A stretch of DNA of 64,000 bases from the NCBI RefSeq assembly GCF_016920785.2, contig NW_024609880.1, positions 61,083,292-61,147,291 on the forward strand. Reading direction: 5' to 3'. The translations under genes and the position numbers were made by a program. This stretch comes from Ixodes scapularis (taxonomy: Eukaryota; Arthropoda; Arachnida; Ixodida; Ixodidae). Below, in pieces: positions 21,901 through 34,231 of the stretch. The notes beneath the pieces were generated by a model. That model did not search any database. It saw only the letters and a list, made by a program, of their open reading frames with translations, and was not told the origin of the DNA. Numbering within the stretch: position 1 is the first letter of the stretch; every line of letters begins with the position of its first letter.

Positions 21901-23674
21901 TGACTATCCGCCGGTCAATTCACTGCACCATAATCGCTAACGTGGTTTTATTAAATCCTTTAATGTACTGCAGAATGTCATCCTGCGACCGTACACAACA
22001 TCTCGCCTCGCTGTTACACCACTGGTAAGCGAAACACATGGAGACATCGACGACGGTTCAAGACTTTGTTAAGAGCCCACAACACTGCCATGGCAATGTT
22101 GGTGACTCACGGAAAGATAAAGCCACGTTCATCGTCTGATGGCACTCGTTAACACAAAACAGAGCCAAACGTAGCACAGAAGACGCGGGCACAGGAATAC
22201 CTGCCTGACTTGAACGGAACTTTTCGGAGACGGCCATTTTAGCCTAGTGCGCCTAGCACTGTTGGCACTGCTCTGGAACTTGCTGTTTCTAGAGGCTTCC
22301 TTTCCTAGTTTGTCAAAATTAGCGGTAAAAGCGTCAATGCAACTGAAGTGCTGTCCATGTTTGAACTCGTAGACTTGATCAGAGGCAGCCTTCGTTGCCG
22401 CAGACGCTAAGTCAGCTCAGTGGCAAATGTTAGAACAACGTATCCGACGTGCCCGAAAAACGAAACCGAAAAAAAAAACATGAGTCGGGAGGGAGGAACT
22501 TTCCTCCCGTCGGTCTAGGCAAAGAGAAAAGCATATCGTCCCTCCCTTCCTCCCGCCTCCTCGCTCTCTTCTTCTTGCTGCTGCAGAATTCGAACATCTG
22601 TGGTGTGGTCCGACTAAGTGTGTTTGTGTGTGCGTATGTGTGTATGTGTATTTAAATTGTTTTTGCTTTGATTCTCATTCTTTGCGCGAACTCTGTGTAA
22701 CCATTTTTAAGAAAAATTTCATATGTTGTGGTCTGATCTGCGTATTTTGTTTTTTCGTTTTGCCTTTTAAGCTACATTTACGGCTTCTCTGCGCACACTA
22801 TGTAAAAACCGCGGTTAAACTATGGCGTTGTTCGGTTGTCGCGCTGCTTAGTTTAAATACGTGTTAATTAATTGGCGTATTTTTTACTGTCTTATTAAAT
22901 AAGTACCTTCCTGCTTGAACGATAAATTACTTAATACATGTTCTATTCCACGAAATTACGTTTTCTGTTTTGTAATTTGTGACGTGGCAGAATTTAAAAT
23001 TTGTTACGTCCTCAGCCTTCCGACTGCATCATGAGTCAAAAACTAGAGCATACATGTAAACTTCAACCAAATTCAACGGTGTCAGGTTGACTCTAAAATA
23101 AAGAGAGCGGCATGAAAACTGACAGCTCGCCGAATGGTTTGCTCTCCACCTTCCACGTCGGCTTGCAAACAAGCACGCGTTTGATGACGTCACAAAAATA
23201 GTCGCACAGCGGAACACAGAGGGAAGATTTTCCCACGGATTATTTGTCATTTTTATTTTCAACAAGAATCCTCCAGGTTATGATTGAGCAGACTAGTGCT
23301 TTCTTCTGCATCTCAATAACTTCTTAAAAACAAAAAACGCCGTAACAACAATCCTGTGACGTATATTAAGTACCCAGAGTTGAAGCACTTACAATTGGGC
23401 GGCGGCTTGAGCTCCTTAGCCAGCGTTTTTAATAATATCAGGTTGCCTTTATATAAAAAAAAAACAAACATAAAACAGTTTATAGTGCAAACCAACTAGC
23501 CACAAAGGCGCCACTTTTTTTTTTTTTCGTATACGCTCTTTCAGTGTGTCTCATCGGAATACGCGCTCGGTTACCAGTCTCCAATCCTAGTGCACTTTAT
23601 CTAGACTGCACTCACTGAACGAGTGCAATGCTAGCTTGCAGTGAGGTCAAAATACCAAACTCTGTTGATAGCAC

Positions 23675-23800
23675 CCCCCTCCCCCCCCCCTCCCCCCCCC
23701 CCCCTTCCTTATCTAGTCGAGTTATAGTTTGTTAGTCACGTTGTGCGGGTGAGTGATCAGGAACGACGACTTCGTGGGATTGGGGGGGGGGGGGGGGGGG
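23675..23800. repeat. Poly-C and poly-G tracts
   Basis: A C-rich run (about 23677-23704) and a G run (about 23781-23800) lie 75 bp apart in inverted orientation. It may be a degraded G-tract MITE. Confidence 0.5.
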
Positions 23801-25639
23801 AGAGAAAGGTCTTGTCTTGTAATTAGAATATACCTAATTCATTCTTGCCGCCATCTCTTGGCGGCCACGGGTACTATCAGAGGCTCGGCGCCATCTTTGA
23901 GGCTTCACCTCCTACCCCGTCGCCCGCCCGCCCGCCGCAGTACGAACCCCTCTCCTCACGTTGCGTTCGTGAACGTTCCTGGCTTTTTTTTTTTCTTTTT
24001 TTTTTCTAAATTGGTGGTGTTAGCCGTTTGAGAATAAGTTACAAATATTAAGCTAAAGTTTTTTGTTTTTTTTAGTGGTTTCACTAAGCATTCCTTTTTA
24101 TAAAAATTTGCTTCATTCAAGTACCAGAGCAGACCAACTCATGCACTTGTTTTAGAATCGTGCGTTCACCATGACCAGCTGATCATGCCTATTCGCACAA
24201 GGACAATTTGTATGATATATTTAGCAGGGCCGTCAGCTACTGTGTGACAGTTTATTTTTATTTGGCATTCGCGGCGGCAGGTCTGCAGAATGCGAGCAGT
24301 TCTTAACCTGCCTTGAGCCAGCGTGTGCAGACCCGAATGGCAGAGTCGTATGATGGCGGCGTTGAACGTTTAATCTTCGTCCCCGTTGTCTTAACCTTAG
24401 AAATATTGCAGATATGATTACAAAACCAGACACACACACACAAACACACAACATAAAATTAAATTTATTACATAAATTTTTATTTTGTTCCTTGGGGAGA
24501 TTACCGAATGGTAGCTCAAAACATCATTATAGACCAACACGCGGCCCTGACGTCACGCAGCTGCGGTGGCGCTGTTGACGGTACTGCCCATTCGCAGACG
24601 CTTCAGTTCACGCGAACCTGGTTTCTGCGCATGCGCAGTGCCCACACCAGGTGTGGGCAAACGCCGGCTTGTTTGTAAACAGCGTGCCGGTATATAAGGA
24701 GTGCGTGTGATACAGCACGAATTTACGATAGTAGCATTTTTTATTGCAGGTAAAAAATAAAAACTACGCTGAAGACCTACATTAGCACACACACTACAGC
24801 GTATGCGAGGCACAAAACCGTAAAAGGAAATGACCGGCGTGTCGCCGCGGTGTAAGTACGCGTATAACATATTAAAAAAAAAAACTACTTTACGGAAAGC
24901 CGGAAAATTTTTTTTATAATCCTAATAATAATACTAACAAATAAATTCAGTACTTGCGCATATATACTCCTTGGCAACTTGAGAGAAAATTCATTAATAA
25001 ATGTCAACGACATTTTTATGTGCTCCTCCTGGCTGTGCGGTCGCATTGAGTTAAATGTCATGCTTACTCGCAATAGAATATGACCAGTGTTCATAAAAGT
25101 GGTTGCTGGCAGTATTGGCTACAAATAAAAAAGATTCTCCCGCACCGCGAACGCGATCTGTTCGGAAGCGAGCAAGCGCGACTGTTAAACTCGCCAACAG
25201 GTCCAGGTAGAAGTCAAGAGCACTCTTTTGTGCTTTTGTCTATATCCCGAAAATGTTTCTCGAAATGTGAGAGTCGCGTGATAATAATGATACAGCGTAA
25301 AGTAAGCGAGCGTTCATCATTGCTTTTTAGCATCGCTGTCTTTATCATTCATGTGCGAAACGAAGTTGCTGCGTTGCCTAGTTCTTCTGCACTTTGCATC
25401 AGCCTTCAATCCGATGTAAAAAACTTACTTGAGCGAGAAAAAAAAATAAACAAGCGCTAAACAGTGTTTTTGGGTGATGTTGACTGAACCTCGCCGTTCC
25501 TCTCCGCGAGCGAAGCTACGATGCAAGCCGACATCGAGCTCCCAAAAAATCACATAAAATAATAGATGCTCTCGGTGTTACATGCCAATCTCATGAGCCC
25601 TTCATGCCATTGTGGAAAGTGTCGTATATTAAGATAGGT

Positions 25640-25885
25640 TTAAGAGGCCTGTAATGCACACAACACTAACACGCGAATGGGCGTACCAAACGGGGGGGGG
25701 GGAGGGGGGCGCTTGTTCCCCCCCCCCAGCTCTCAGAGGGGGGGGGGGGGGCAAGGGATGTGTTTGCCCCCCTTCCCTCCTAAAACAGCCGCCACTGGGC
25801 AGGGCAAACACAGGCCGGCGGCGCCCAAGGGATACCAAGGGCACCGCCCCCCCCAAGTCAAAAGCAAGTTGATACGCCACTGATT
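25640..25885. mobile_element. G-tract MITE with GGCGTA-type ends
   Basis: The left side reads AATGGGCGTACCAAACGG followed by G runs, and the right side ends GCAAGTTGATACGCCACTG. Read inward, both ends carry GGCGTA[C/T]C, an inverted terminal motif. The interior is C and G homopolymer rich. Ends of this type (xGTGGCGTAxCCA) are common on arthropod MITEs. The poly-Gly/Pro ORFs inside are artefacts. Confidence 0.55.
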
Positions 25886-26216
25886 ACGCGCCGGTGCTCT
25901 TTTTCGGAGCATGAATAGTACAGGAAAGCGCTACGGCTATTCAAACGTTGGCTATAATACCTTTAACTTGAGAAGAAACCAAAACGTTCCGAATTTTCGC
26001 ATTCGTTGTTTTTCATTTTATTTCCTCGTTGAATACGATAGTGGAACAGAGCAGTCGTGCGGTCGCTGCGCGTCGCTTTCACAGGCCGCAAACGGACGCG
26101 GCGCTTCGCCAGTCCCGTCAAAGATGGCGTCGGAAGGAAGGTTGGCGCCACGTCCGATAGATGGCGGGCGAATCTGAATAAAGTCTATTAGAGACGCAGC
26201 AAAGTTGGAGGCGTCT

Positions 26217-26298
26217 GGCGAGGTGGCCGAGAGGTTAAGGCGATGGACTGCTAATCCATTGGGCTCTGCCCGCGTGGGTTCGAATCCCATCCTCGTCG
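26217..26298 (+). tRNA. tRNA-Ser(GCU), copy 1
   Basis: An 82-nt serine-type tRNA with the long variable arm. The acceptor stem GGCGAGG pairs with CCTCGTC (one G-T wobble). The anticodon loop is CTGCTAA with anticodon GCT at 26250-26252. The variable arm is GGGCTCTGCCC-like, the T loop GGGTTCGAATCCC is intact, and the discriminator is G. A T run follows immediately (from 26299), which suits Pol III termination. It reads AGC and AGU serine codons. It appears functional. Confidence 0.93.
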
Positions 26299-29104
26299 AT
26301 TTTATTTTTTTTTTTTTTTTTTCGTTTGCTGTAAATTTTACGCAAGAAATGTACATACGATGATTATACTTTCCTGTTTCATTTATTTGCCAGCAGACTA
26401 TCTTCTGCCCTCTTATAACCTTCCCAGTAGTAGTTTCGTGGTCGGTTCTTGTTGTAGTTGTTGTTGTTGTTGTTTTTTGTTTGTTTTTACGGGTTTTGTT
26501 ATTGCTCTGTTATTTCTCAAGCTCAGAGCCGTGCAGCTTTTGCTATATTTTTACCAGCTGCTTGGCAGTTACAACTAACCATTCGGTTCAAAGGGGTACA
26601 GAAATGAAAATCAAAATGCACGGAAACCTTTCCGAAATGGGTAGAATATGACCTATGATATCTGGAAATGACAATCGCTCGTTCTTATCTTCAGCGGATG
26701 GCTCTATATATTCCTCGTTTCAAGCATCCGATTCTAGCGAGCGCTTCGAAGTCGGCCATCGAGGCGTGCGATGCGTCATGTGAACTCCGTCGCCATCGTG
26801 ACGTCAGCCTCCTCAGCACAGCCAAAGGCTGGCGTGATTGTGAGCGCCGCCACGCGGTGTATTTTGCGTGTTACAATCTCGCGTTTCGGAGTGACGGAGG
26901 ACTGCAGAGCTGCATGACGACCGTCGTGACGTATTTATTTCGGCCCCTGTAATTCTCGGTGTGTTACGCCATGATCTATGAGCCCGAGAGCGACCAGGAT
27001 TTCGCCCAAGGGGACTCGGAAGATATCAGCGAGGACGAATATAGTCACTCTCGCACATGGTGGCGGACAGGCGATTATGGCTAGAATTGTTCGAAACATC
27101 CTACAGACCGACCATCCTCCCGAAAAAATCTGAAGGGGGTCGGGGTCGCCAAGAGATGCCTCGCATTCAATAATGATCGACCGAATAGGAGGTGTGCGCT
27201 ATTAGGTGTTTTAAAAGGAGCGTGCTCACTTACCAGTTGGCTTCCCTTTTCGTGCGGTTCGCTGAGCTCTTCTAATTTTTTTTTTTTTTTCTTGGAAAAA
27301 ATACTCGGCACAACCCCTGGTAGAAACCGAATATTCTTGGAAGGAAGACCCAGACTCCTGAAGACAGTGGGTCACCTTTCATAGTCCTCGTCGCAAAAAT
27401 GGGCGCCGTACAGGCGATCGGCTTTCACCGGCGCCCGAGAGACGACGGACGCGCGAGACGGATCAACACGTTTCGGAATTTCTCATTTTCGGGAAACCCG
27501 TGGGTGGGCGTTTCGCAGTTCAGCGCGCTGTTGCCGCAGCCCTCTACCGCGCAATAGCGCGGCATTCTGAAGGCAAACGTAACGTATAAACACAGTAACT
27601 ACTTGGCGGTACCAAAACAAAACGCGCGCCGCGCGAAGTATCGCGATTGCGTCATTTCGTTCACGGCTAGGGTATCTATATGATTACGGTGTAATGTCGA
27701 GAGTGTCGGCACTGCGGGAGGAGCTACACGTTACGATGCACCATCAAAGCTTCGGCCCCCAATTACCAAGTGCAAGTGGGAAATCGCTTTTTTTTTATTT
27801 AATTTTTTTGCTTTTACAAACGAGAAATTGATGTTGTTCGGGTGCTGCTGCAACGTGGTATATACCCGAGCAACAAAATGAGTCCTAAAATTTCGTTTCC
27901 GTACACCTTTAATATTGCATAAGTAGATATCTGCTTCATGCTCCATACATAATCTCCAAAAAACGGTACCCCCAAAAAAAAAAATGTGGAGCTACTCCTA
28001 GATTGTGACCTTTTAAGTCAGCGTTTCTTGCTTCGTGATTGGATCTTCGGAGTTCTTATGGGCTAAAGCCACAACCTTACTGGCTACTGAGTGGTAAAAT
28101 CAACCGTGCAAGCCAGCAAACTCTAGTATATGCATTTATATCTACGTGAACGCCAGAACCTCCCCCTGAGCGGTCGGACCTTTGAGCAGTCGGAAAGCAA
28201 AAATATCATTGGGTAAACAAGATTCGTTAGGTACGCTGCTTCACGAACCCTGTACTGCGATAAGCAATCTCAAGGACCTCCTTTTCTTTTTTTTTTCTTG
28301 TCCCGAAGAAAACAACCATAGAACGCAGACCTTATGTGATGGAGTTCTAAGACGCAAAAACGACGTTTTACTAACTAATTAATACCATAAATGTTATTAA
28401 TGGAAGAAAAAGCACAAAAGAAGCACACCTCATTATTAGCTAATTTTTTACAATGGTGTGTGGTCAATGCCCATTTCCAGAAATAAATTTGAAATTATCT
28501 TAAGGAACACTTTTGAGCTACTGTGAATTCCAAGGATATTGCAGTTTAACGCAAAAAAACTACTTTGTTTATTTTTGTAATTTTAAAGAAAAAAAATGTT
28601 AAGCTACTGAAAGTCGATATAAAATGCATTTCCAAAGCCTTGATCTTTTTTACCTGAAATTTATAAGCTATGGATATGCCTGCCGGGAGATCAAATAGCT
28701 TAAGTAAAATATTTTGTTCTTCAACTAATGCACACTTTTTTTTTTCTTATTTGGACCTGGCAACACTTAGAATCCTTTAAAATATCAACACCAGCCCAAC
28801 TCGTTTTTTTGCGTCTAATTAGTTGGATTATTAGAGAGATCGGCAACGCCAAGATGCCGGCGTCTACAGTTTTCTATCCTTATCTATTTGAGCTACCGCT
28901 TACGGCAAAGTATCGTCTAAGCCCCTTTCCTGAAATAGTACTTGCTCAGCTGCACAGATTTTTTACAGAAGGTTTACACAGTACATCTATAAAAAACATT
29001 AATGAGGTAGCCGAGAAATTAGCAGGGACCGACGTGTTGGGCGAGGAGTTATCACTCGGCCTTCGAACAGTATGGACGTTCGATGGCTCCTCCCGCCGAG
29101 AAAC
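26299..29104. other. Intergenic, no supportable gene
   Basis: 2.8 kb between tRNA copy 1 and the LINE. It contains a short acidic ORF (26971-27084) discussed in the findings. The 173-codon ORF starting at 28728 has no recognisable N-terminal domain; only its last third overlaps the LINE ORF1 start in another frame. Confidence 0.55.
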
Positions 29105-30330
29105 AATAACGGTCGCCACCGACCCTGGTGATTCAGCTTTTTGTATTCCTTCGGATTACCAGATCTGTTCCCGACGTTGCCGGCGGAAGACAAGGAGGTG
29201 TGCCAGGTCCGTCTTCACTGCGACGTTAATGCCAGGTCTCTGCGGATGAGTGACTTCAAGGACCCCTTGAAAAAGGTTGGCGTACTCAGGTATCTTGCAG
29301 GGCTGCGCGTGTGCCAGATGGGCCATGTGTGGGTCTGCAACTGGAAGAGCGCTGCTGCTTAAAAAAAAAAAATTGCTAAAATTAGGCCGGCTGACCATGA
29401 GGGGAAACTGTGCATTTCTCTGGACTCACCGCAGGCAGGAAGTGCGCGTCAAGTTTCATACGGTACCATTCGACGGTCCCCAAAGAAGCTCTTCGAAAAG
29501 CTTTAGAAGGTTTCGAGAGCTTCAGCGAAATTACCAGGAAAAAAATTGAAAGACGTTTACAAATCTCTGTAATGCCGAATCGGAGCGCAGCTCCAATTCG
29601 GCTTTACACCCGTTTGCATTATTCCCAAAATACAACGCGCGCAGTTACGCCGACGCCGACGGCGACGCCGCTCAAGCTGGAAACGGGCACCTAAGAGCTG
29701 CGCTCCAAAATGGCGTGTGGGAGGGTTCGAGAACGTCGAGTCCACAACGAAAGTTGCCCAGCTAGCTCTCAAAAAAGAAAAAGTGACGCCGGATTATCCA
29801 CCTCATCAGATGCGGCGGAACAGGGCACGCTCCTGGTTTGTTTTACCCGGGCAGGCACCCCTTTGCCTGCGGTGTCATCGGCCAGGCCACATTAGGCAAT
29901 AATGTCGTGTGCCCAAGTGTGGACAGTTTGGTGGTTTCCGTCACGTGGCACGGGAGCGTGCGCGCTCGTACGCTAATAGTGTGATCAGCCGAGTCAATGA
30001 TGAGAGTCACGACTTCGTCATGGATGAGGCGGAAGCGAAGGCTGGGACTTTGACGCCGGAGCAGCCCAGGACAGTCACAAGTACGGAGGCGAACACGGAT
30101 CTGCTGGCGCCAGCGTTGAGGCCGCGCCGGCCAAAGAACCGGAGCCTACCGGTGTGTCCCCCGAGTCCTCAACAAGAACAAGCAGGCGGTGGTGTCGACC
30201 ACACCCTCGTTAGAGGCGACAACCTTGATGGCGGGCGACGTCGACACTGTAGCTGGGACAGAGAAAGCTAGCCAGGTTATGGGACAAGACTCCTCAAGCG
30301 CCAGAAGAACGCTAGCGGAGGTGAACTAGG
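29105..30330 (+). pseudogene. LINE ORF1 remnant (CCHC nucleic-acid-binding protein)
   Basis: At least three frames are needed to read it (ORF pieces at 29141-29362, 29277-29549 / 29410-29694, 29717-29902 and 29909-30271). The knuckle reads C-LR-C-HRPG-H-IRQ-stop-C, followed by a second degenerate knuckle CRVPKCGQFGGFRH. The tail is acidic and Pro-rich as in LINE ORF1 proteins. Broken, no function expected. Confidence 0.75.
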
Positions 30331-30499
30331 CCTCAGAAGCACCGAAGCTACTGCGCGCAGAGATCGGGAAAATGTTAAAGGAAAAGGGCTTCTTCGCCAG
30401 CAGACCGCGGTCCTCCTCGTTGACACGCGACGGACAACCCTCGCAGTAAGCACTCGGCCCGTGCGGTGTGCTTAGGTGCCATAGTGCGACAAATAAGCA

Positions 30500-32095
30500 C
30501 TTTGAGGCAGCACTGATAACACAATTGATGGTACTCCTTATGTCCGGCCTTCGAGTAGGAACTTTGATTGTTAAGGCCCGTTCACACTCTTGCGACCGAG
30601 TACGACTGAGAGAGACGAGATCTCTTACAACTTCTTAAATGTTTCTAGAATGAGGGAACACACTGACATTGTGGCGCCATCTATGCGGTGACCCTAGAAC
30701 TGCATTTCACAAAAGCGAAAGTTTTGCGGGATTTCCGAGGTCAAATGTGCGTAATACCCATAGAAAGGCTCGTTTATAACATTGACAAAAGCTTTTCGAG
30801 CCAAAAAAGAAAGGATATTGCGCGAGAAATAAAAACAAAAATATGCCGGACCGCCGAGTTTACACTGCTTCCCAATAGATGGCGCCAGTGTGTTCTCTGG
30901 TCTAAGAAGTTTTAAGGAACCCAGGTTTAAGAGGTCGCAAGCAGTCGCAAGAGTGTGAACGGGCCTTTATGGGGATAGCTGCTCGCCGCAGGCAGTAACA
31001 ACTCAGCCGGCTACTAACTGAAGACGGCCTGGACGCTTTAACGGTTCAGGAAACCAAACTAGAAAGTCCGACCGACCTCATGGTGCAACTTTTAAGTCGC
31101 GCTATATTGTGTGTTAGCCACACTCTTGGCAGGTCCTGGGGATACTGTTTATCTTTGAACAAATTGAACGGTATCACAGAGGAAAGGGTCATCTAGTGTG
31201 AATCAAAAAAGTTTGTTCTTTGTAATTTTATTTATTCAAATTTAAAGTGGAAGATAATTTTAGCATATATGTCAAATGTAAAACAAAAACGATATTTATT
31301 TTAGGAAGCTATTTTAGGCTATATTGTGGACGCTAGAGTTAGCAAGCTGCTAGGAGATTACAACTGCGCATGTACCCCTGAAGACTACTCCAGCATAAAA
31401 CAAAATTAGGATAGGACCGGCGAACATTTAAATCAAATTATTAAAAACGGCAAACTTGAATATTTAGAGCAATGCTTGTCATCGGTAAACCACCCATTTT
31501 CACGTATCACCAAGGAAGTAGTCATCCAAGGCTCGATAGAGCCTATGTGTCGCTGTTGATCGTGCGTAAATGTAGCGACTATCATGTCCGCTACGTGTAG
31601 TTCAGTGACAATAGTTTAGCCAAGCTTTTGGTGAGTCTCGCGAAAACAGTGCGAAGTTGTCGTGGGAACTGTAGAAACTGAACGTTAAACTCATTTAGGA
31701 TGAAGAACTATATGAAAGGGTGTGCACTGAACTAGAAAAGTTGCAACACGGGACGGAGTTAGAAAGGGTGTGTAGAGTGGGGAATATGCAAACAAAAAAA
31801 AAACGAGTTTAAAACAGACGTGTTTGAAAAGGCTTGTTAGTCAAAGCGCGATTTAAAGGAGAAGGAAACGAATTTCAGCAGTGTCTATACACAGGCTTCA
31901 TGAAGAACAAACGATGCCTGGCGTTTTGAAACACGACCTAAGCAGCATTAGGGCAAAACTTAAAAAAAAAAAAAAAAACGGCGAACAACCTTATAGAGGC
32001 GCAATTGCACGAGCCCAGGCAGAGAAGTTAAATGTTCAAAAAATACCGACCAAGCGGACACGTGCTAGAAAAAAGAATACGCCAGTGTAAACCGA
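30500..32095 (+). pseudogene. LINE ORF2 remnant (endonuclease and linker)
   Basis: After conceptual removal of the MITE, the frame reads on from LRVGTLIV into MGIAARRRQ, stop, QLSRLLTEDGLDALTVQETKLES, the start of an APE-type endonuclease. Later pieces (31340-31470 and 31880-32090) fit the endonuclease end and the linker before RT. There are several stops. Confidence 0.7.
30574..30966. mobile_element. PIF/Harbinger-like MITE nested in LINE ORF2
   Basis: Perfect terminal inverted repeats of 23 bp start AGGCCCGTTCACACTCTTGC on both ends. The element is flanked by TTA on the left (30571-30573) and TTA on the right (30967-30969), the TWA duplication typical of PIF/Harbinger. Length 393 bp. No transposase. 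Removing the element with one TTA restores the LINE reading frame (see findings). Confidence 0.88.
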
Positions 32096-32137
32096 ACCAC
32101 AGAAGTAGAATACGGTGGCACAGTGACATACGAGACA

Positions 32138-32157
32138 ATGCGATACGATACGATACT
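32138..32157 (-). repeat. LINE 3' tail microsatellite (GTATC)n
   Basis: CGATACGATACGATAC on the + strand, directly downstream of an AATAAATTA sequence on the LINE strand. Short tandem 3' tails are typical of CR1/L2 LINEs and fix the 3' boundary of the element. Confidence 0.6.
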
Positions 32158-33029
32158 AATTTATTTTTCACCACAGATACATGCGGTGATTGGCAGACCG
32201 GAGAAAAAAGCTGCAGAAATGCAGCTTGACTAAGCTTTGGTCCCCCCATTCAGCAGCTACGACAGAGCACAGGAAAATCTATTTACAAAGTTTGCGAGTC
32301 TGACATAAAATGGACAACGTACAAGGCTAAATGAACAGTTTAGGATAATGCTTTTGGACAGATGTAAAACATCAATATTTCTATCAAAATAGCTATTCAA
32401 TAAAACTGGCAAAGTGTAACTTATTCTCTGTTTACCATAATTGGTCCTACACTTCGGAATCTGCCAAGGCTGGTGATGTCTACATGAATAAAAGGCAGAT
32501 TTTTCTTTTAAATCAGAAAGTTTAAGAACTACATCTGAGCGCCCAAATGCCGCATACTTATGCGCGATGGCTAATGGATAATCATAGACCTGTTGTACAT
32601 TAAGAATTTCGAATGATTTAAACAATGACTATATTGGATGTATGTAGGGGACATTTGCAATTATTATAATAACCTTTTTCTGCAGTAAATGCAGTGTGTT
32701 TAAATTCGAGAAAGATGTATTTCCCCCCATTAGATTACAATACTACAGATGAGAATAAAATAAGGAAGTATATAGAACCCTCTTTTCACTTGTTGGAAGA
32801 ATATGTCTGTGTTTATTCATAATTCCCACGATTTTTCCCCGTTTAGCCCAGAGATATTTAACATGAGTAGTCCCAAGCATGTTTTTCGAGAAAACAATTC
32901 CCAGCGTTTTAACACTCCTTACAATTGCAATACTTAAAAAACCAAAATTAAGAGGATCGACAAGTCCATTACTCTAACCTCGTGGGCGGAACATCACGGC
33001 TTTTCTTTTGGATACATTAATATGCAAAC

Positions 33030-33731
33030 AGTTTATCGCTGCCCAAGTTCTCAACTTTAAAAGAAACGCATTAGCTTTATGCCTCAGACCCGCTTCGCAT
33101 ATGTCTAAAAATATATACTTGTATCATCTGCATAGACTATATATTTACATCCTGAGTCTATGTTCACTATGTCGTTAACACACAATAAAAAAAAAAAGTT
33201 GTCCCAGGATACTCTCTTGCGGTACTCCTGATAAAATGCTTAAAAGGGTTGAGCGTTGGTCATTGATTCGAACAGACTGAGAGCGATATTTCAGATATTA
33301 TTCAATTAACGCAAGTGGGAGATCACGAATACCATAAACAAACAACTTTTCTGGTAAAATCGTGTGGTTAATACAGTAAAAAGCTTTACTAAAGTCTAAA
33401 ATATTCCAAGCGTTAATTTTTTTTCATCAAAGTTTCTGAGTGTTTCTTCTTTTTGAAATAATACCGCTGTTTCTGTTGATCGTTTTCTCCTGAAGCCAAA
33501 TTGACATTCTGTTATAAGGTAGTGTTTATCACAAAAATTTACTAAATTCGAGAGTGAACTATTTTTTAACACCTTTGAAAACACTCGTAGAATGGGGATA
33601 GGTCGGTAATTTCCTAATTCGTTTTTGTTTCCGCTTTTAAACAGCGCTAAAAGTTTCGCAATTTGCATCTTTTTTGGGGAATGTACCGGATGACACGGCG
33701 AAATTCTAAGTAATCGTTTGGCATAGGGCAA
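33030..33731 (-). pseudogene. LINE reverse transcriptase domain, broken
   Basis: Contains fingers motif RPIPILRVFSKVL, FGFRRKRSTET, a DFSKAF-like stretch near 33390 in another frame, and the catalytic YADDT at 33122-33136. Stops and frame changes separate the parts. Once the polymerase of the CR1/L2-like element; now non-functional. Confidence 0.8.
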
Positions 33732-34231
33732 TAATATCGATCAGATATTTTACAGGTAGAATTTGTAAATTACCCGCATCACGACAGCGACTGTTGCTAA
33801 GACTCATGGCAGAGGAATAGACCTCAGCGCCGTCAGTAGGGGAAAAAAGTGATTGTCGTGTTGATAGAACACTTTTTGACGCATTAGAGTTATAAGACCT
33901 ACTACGTATGTTCACGAAGCAGATATTAAATTCGTTCGCCAGGTGCTGGCCACTAAAGACTTCTCCGTTCCGTTCTAGGCTACCAAGCTTATTTGAGGTA
34001 TATGACGTATTAAAAGCACTCTTTAAACGTTTCCACAATTGATCGGCCTTTCTCAGGCACTCAGCACCGAACAAACTAAAGTAATACATCTTTTTTGCTT
34101 TTCATTCTGTGGGTAATTTATTTCTGTACTTTCTAAACTCTTCTAATACAATTTTATTTTGAGTTGTAAGAAATAAATGATAAAGCTAATATTTCTTGCG
34201 TGTTTTTTTTTTAGGAGTGTTGAAGTCCCAT

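Larger units (their letters stand above)
18925..26216. other. Intergenic, no recognisable gene
   Basis: 7.3 kb of AT-rich DNA. It contains C/G homopolymer blocks (23675-23800 and 25693-25880), a GT tract near 22618-22650 and a CA tract near 24429-24450. The ORFs present (all under 130 codons) show no domain, no splice-linked partners and no similarity to each other. A TATA-like sequence GGTATATAAGGAG near 24688 follows a CpG-rich stretch (24540-24680) but no ORF follows it convincingly. Confidence 0.6.
29105..32110 (+). mobile_element. Degenerate two-ORF non-LTR retrotransposon (ORF1 with CCHC knuckles, ORF2 5' half)
   Basis: Frameshifted pieces in order match a LINE family common in tick genomes. 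ORF1 start ATDPGDSAF near 29113, then AEDKEVCQVRLHCDVNARSL and VGVLRYLAGLRVCQMGHVWV, then RQEVRVKF and EALRKALEGF, then a CCHC zinc knuckle (29864-29905) interrupted by a stop at 29900-29902. ORF2 follows with LRVGTL...RLLTEDGLDALTVQETKLES (apurinic endonuclease start) and later LLGDYNC.CTPEDYSSI, GEHLNQIIK and LNVQKIPTKR. A MITE is nested at 30574-30966. The RT domain is absent; the element stops where the next, opposite-strand LINE begins. It is non-functional. Confidence 0.8.

Noticed and set aside
24540..24710. Promoter with TATA box near 24688
   Set aside because: The GGTATATAAGG sequence follows a CpG-rich stretch, but no credible ORF or exon follows, so it was mentioned only in the region note.
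25629..25883. Overlapping poly-Gly/poly-Pro ORFs on both strands
   Set aside because: They read through homopolymer G/C tracts of a MITE-like element.
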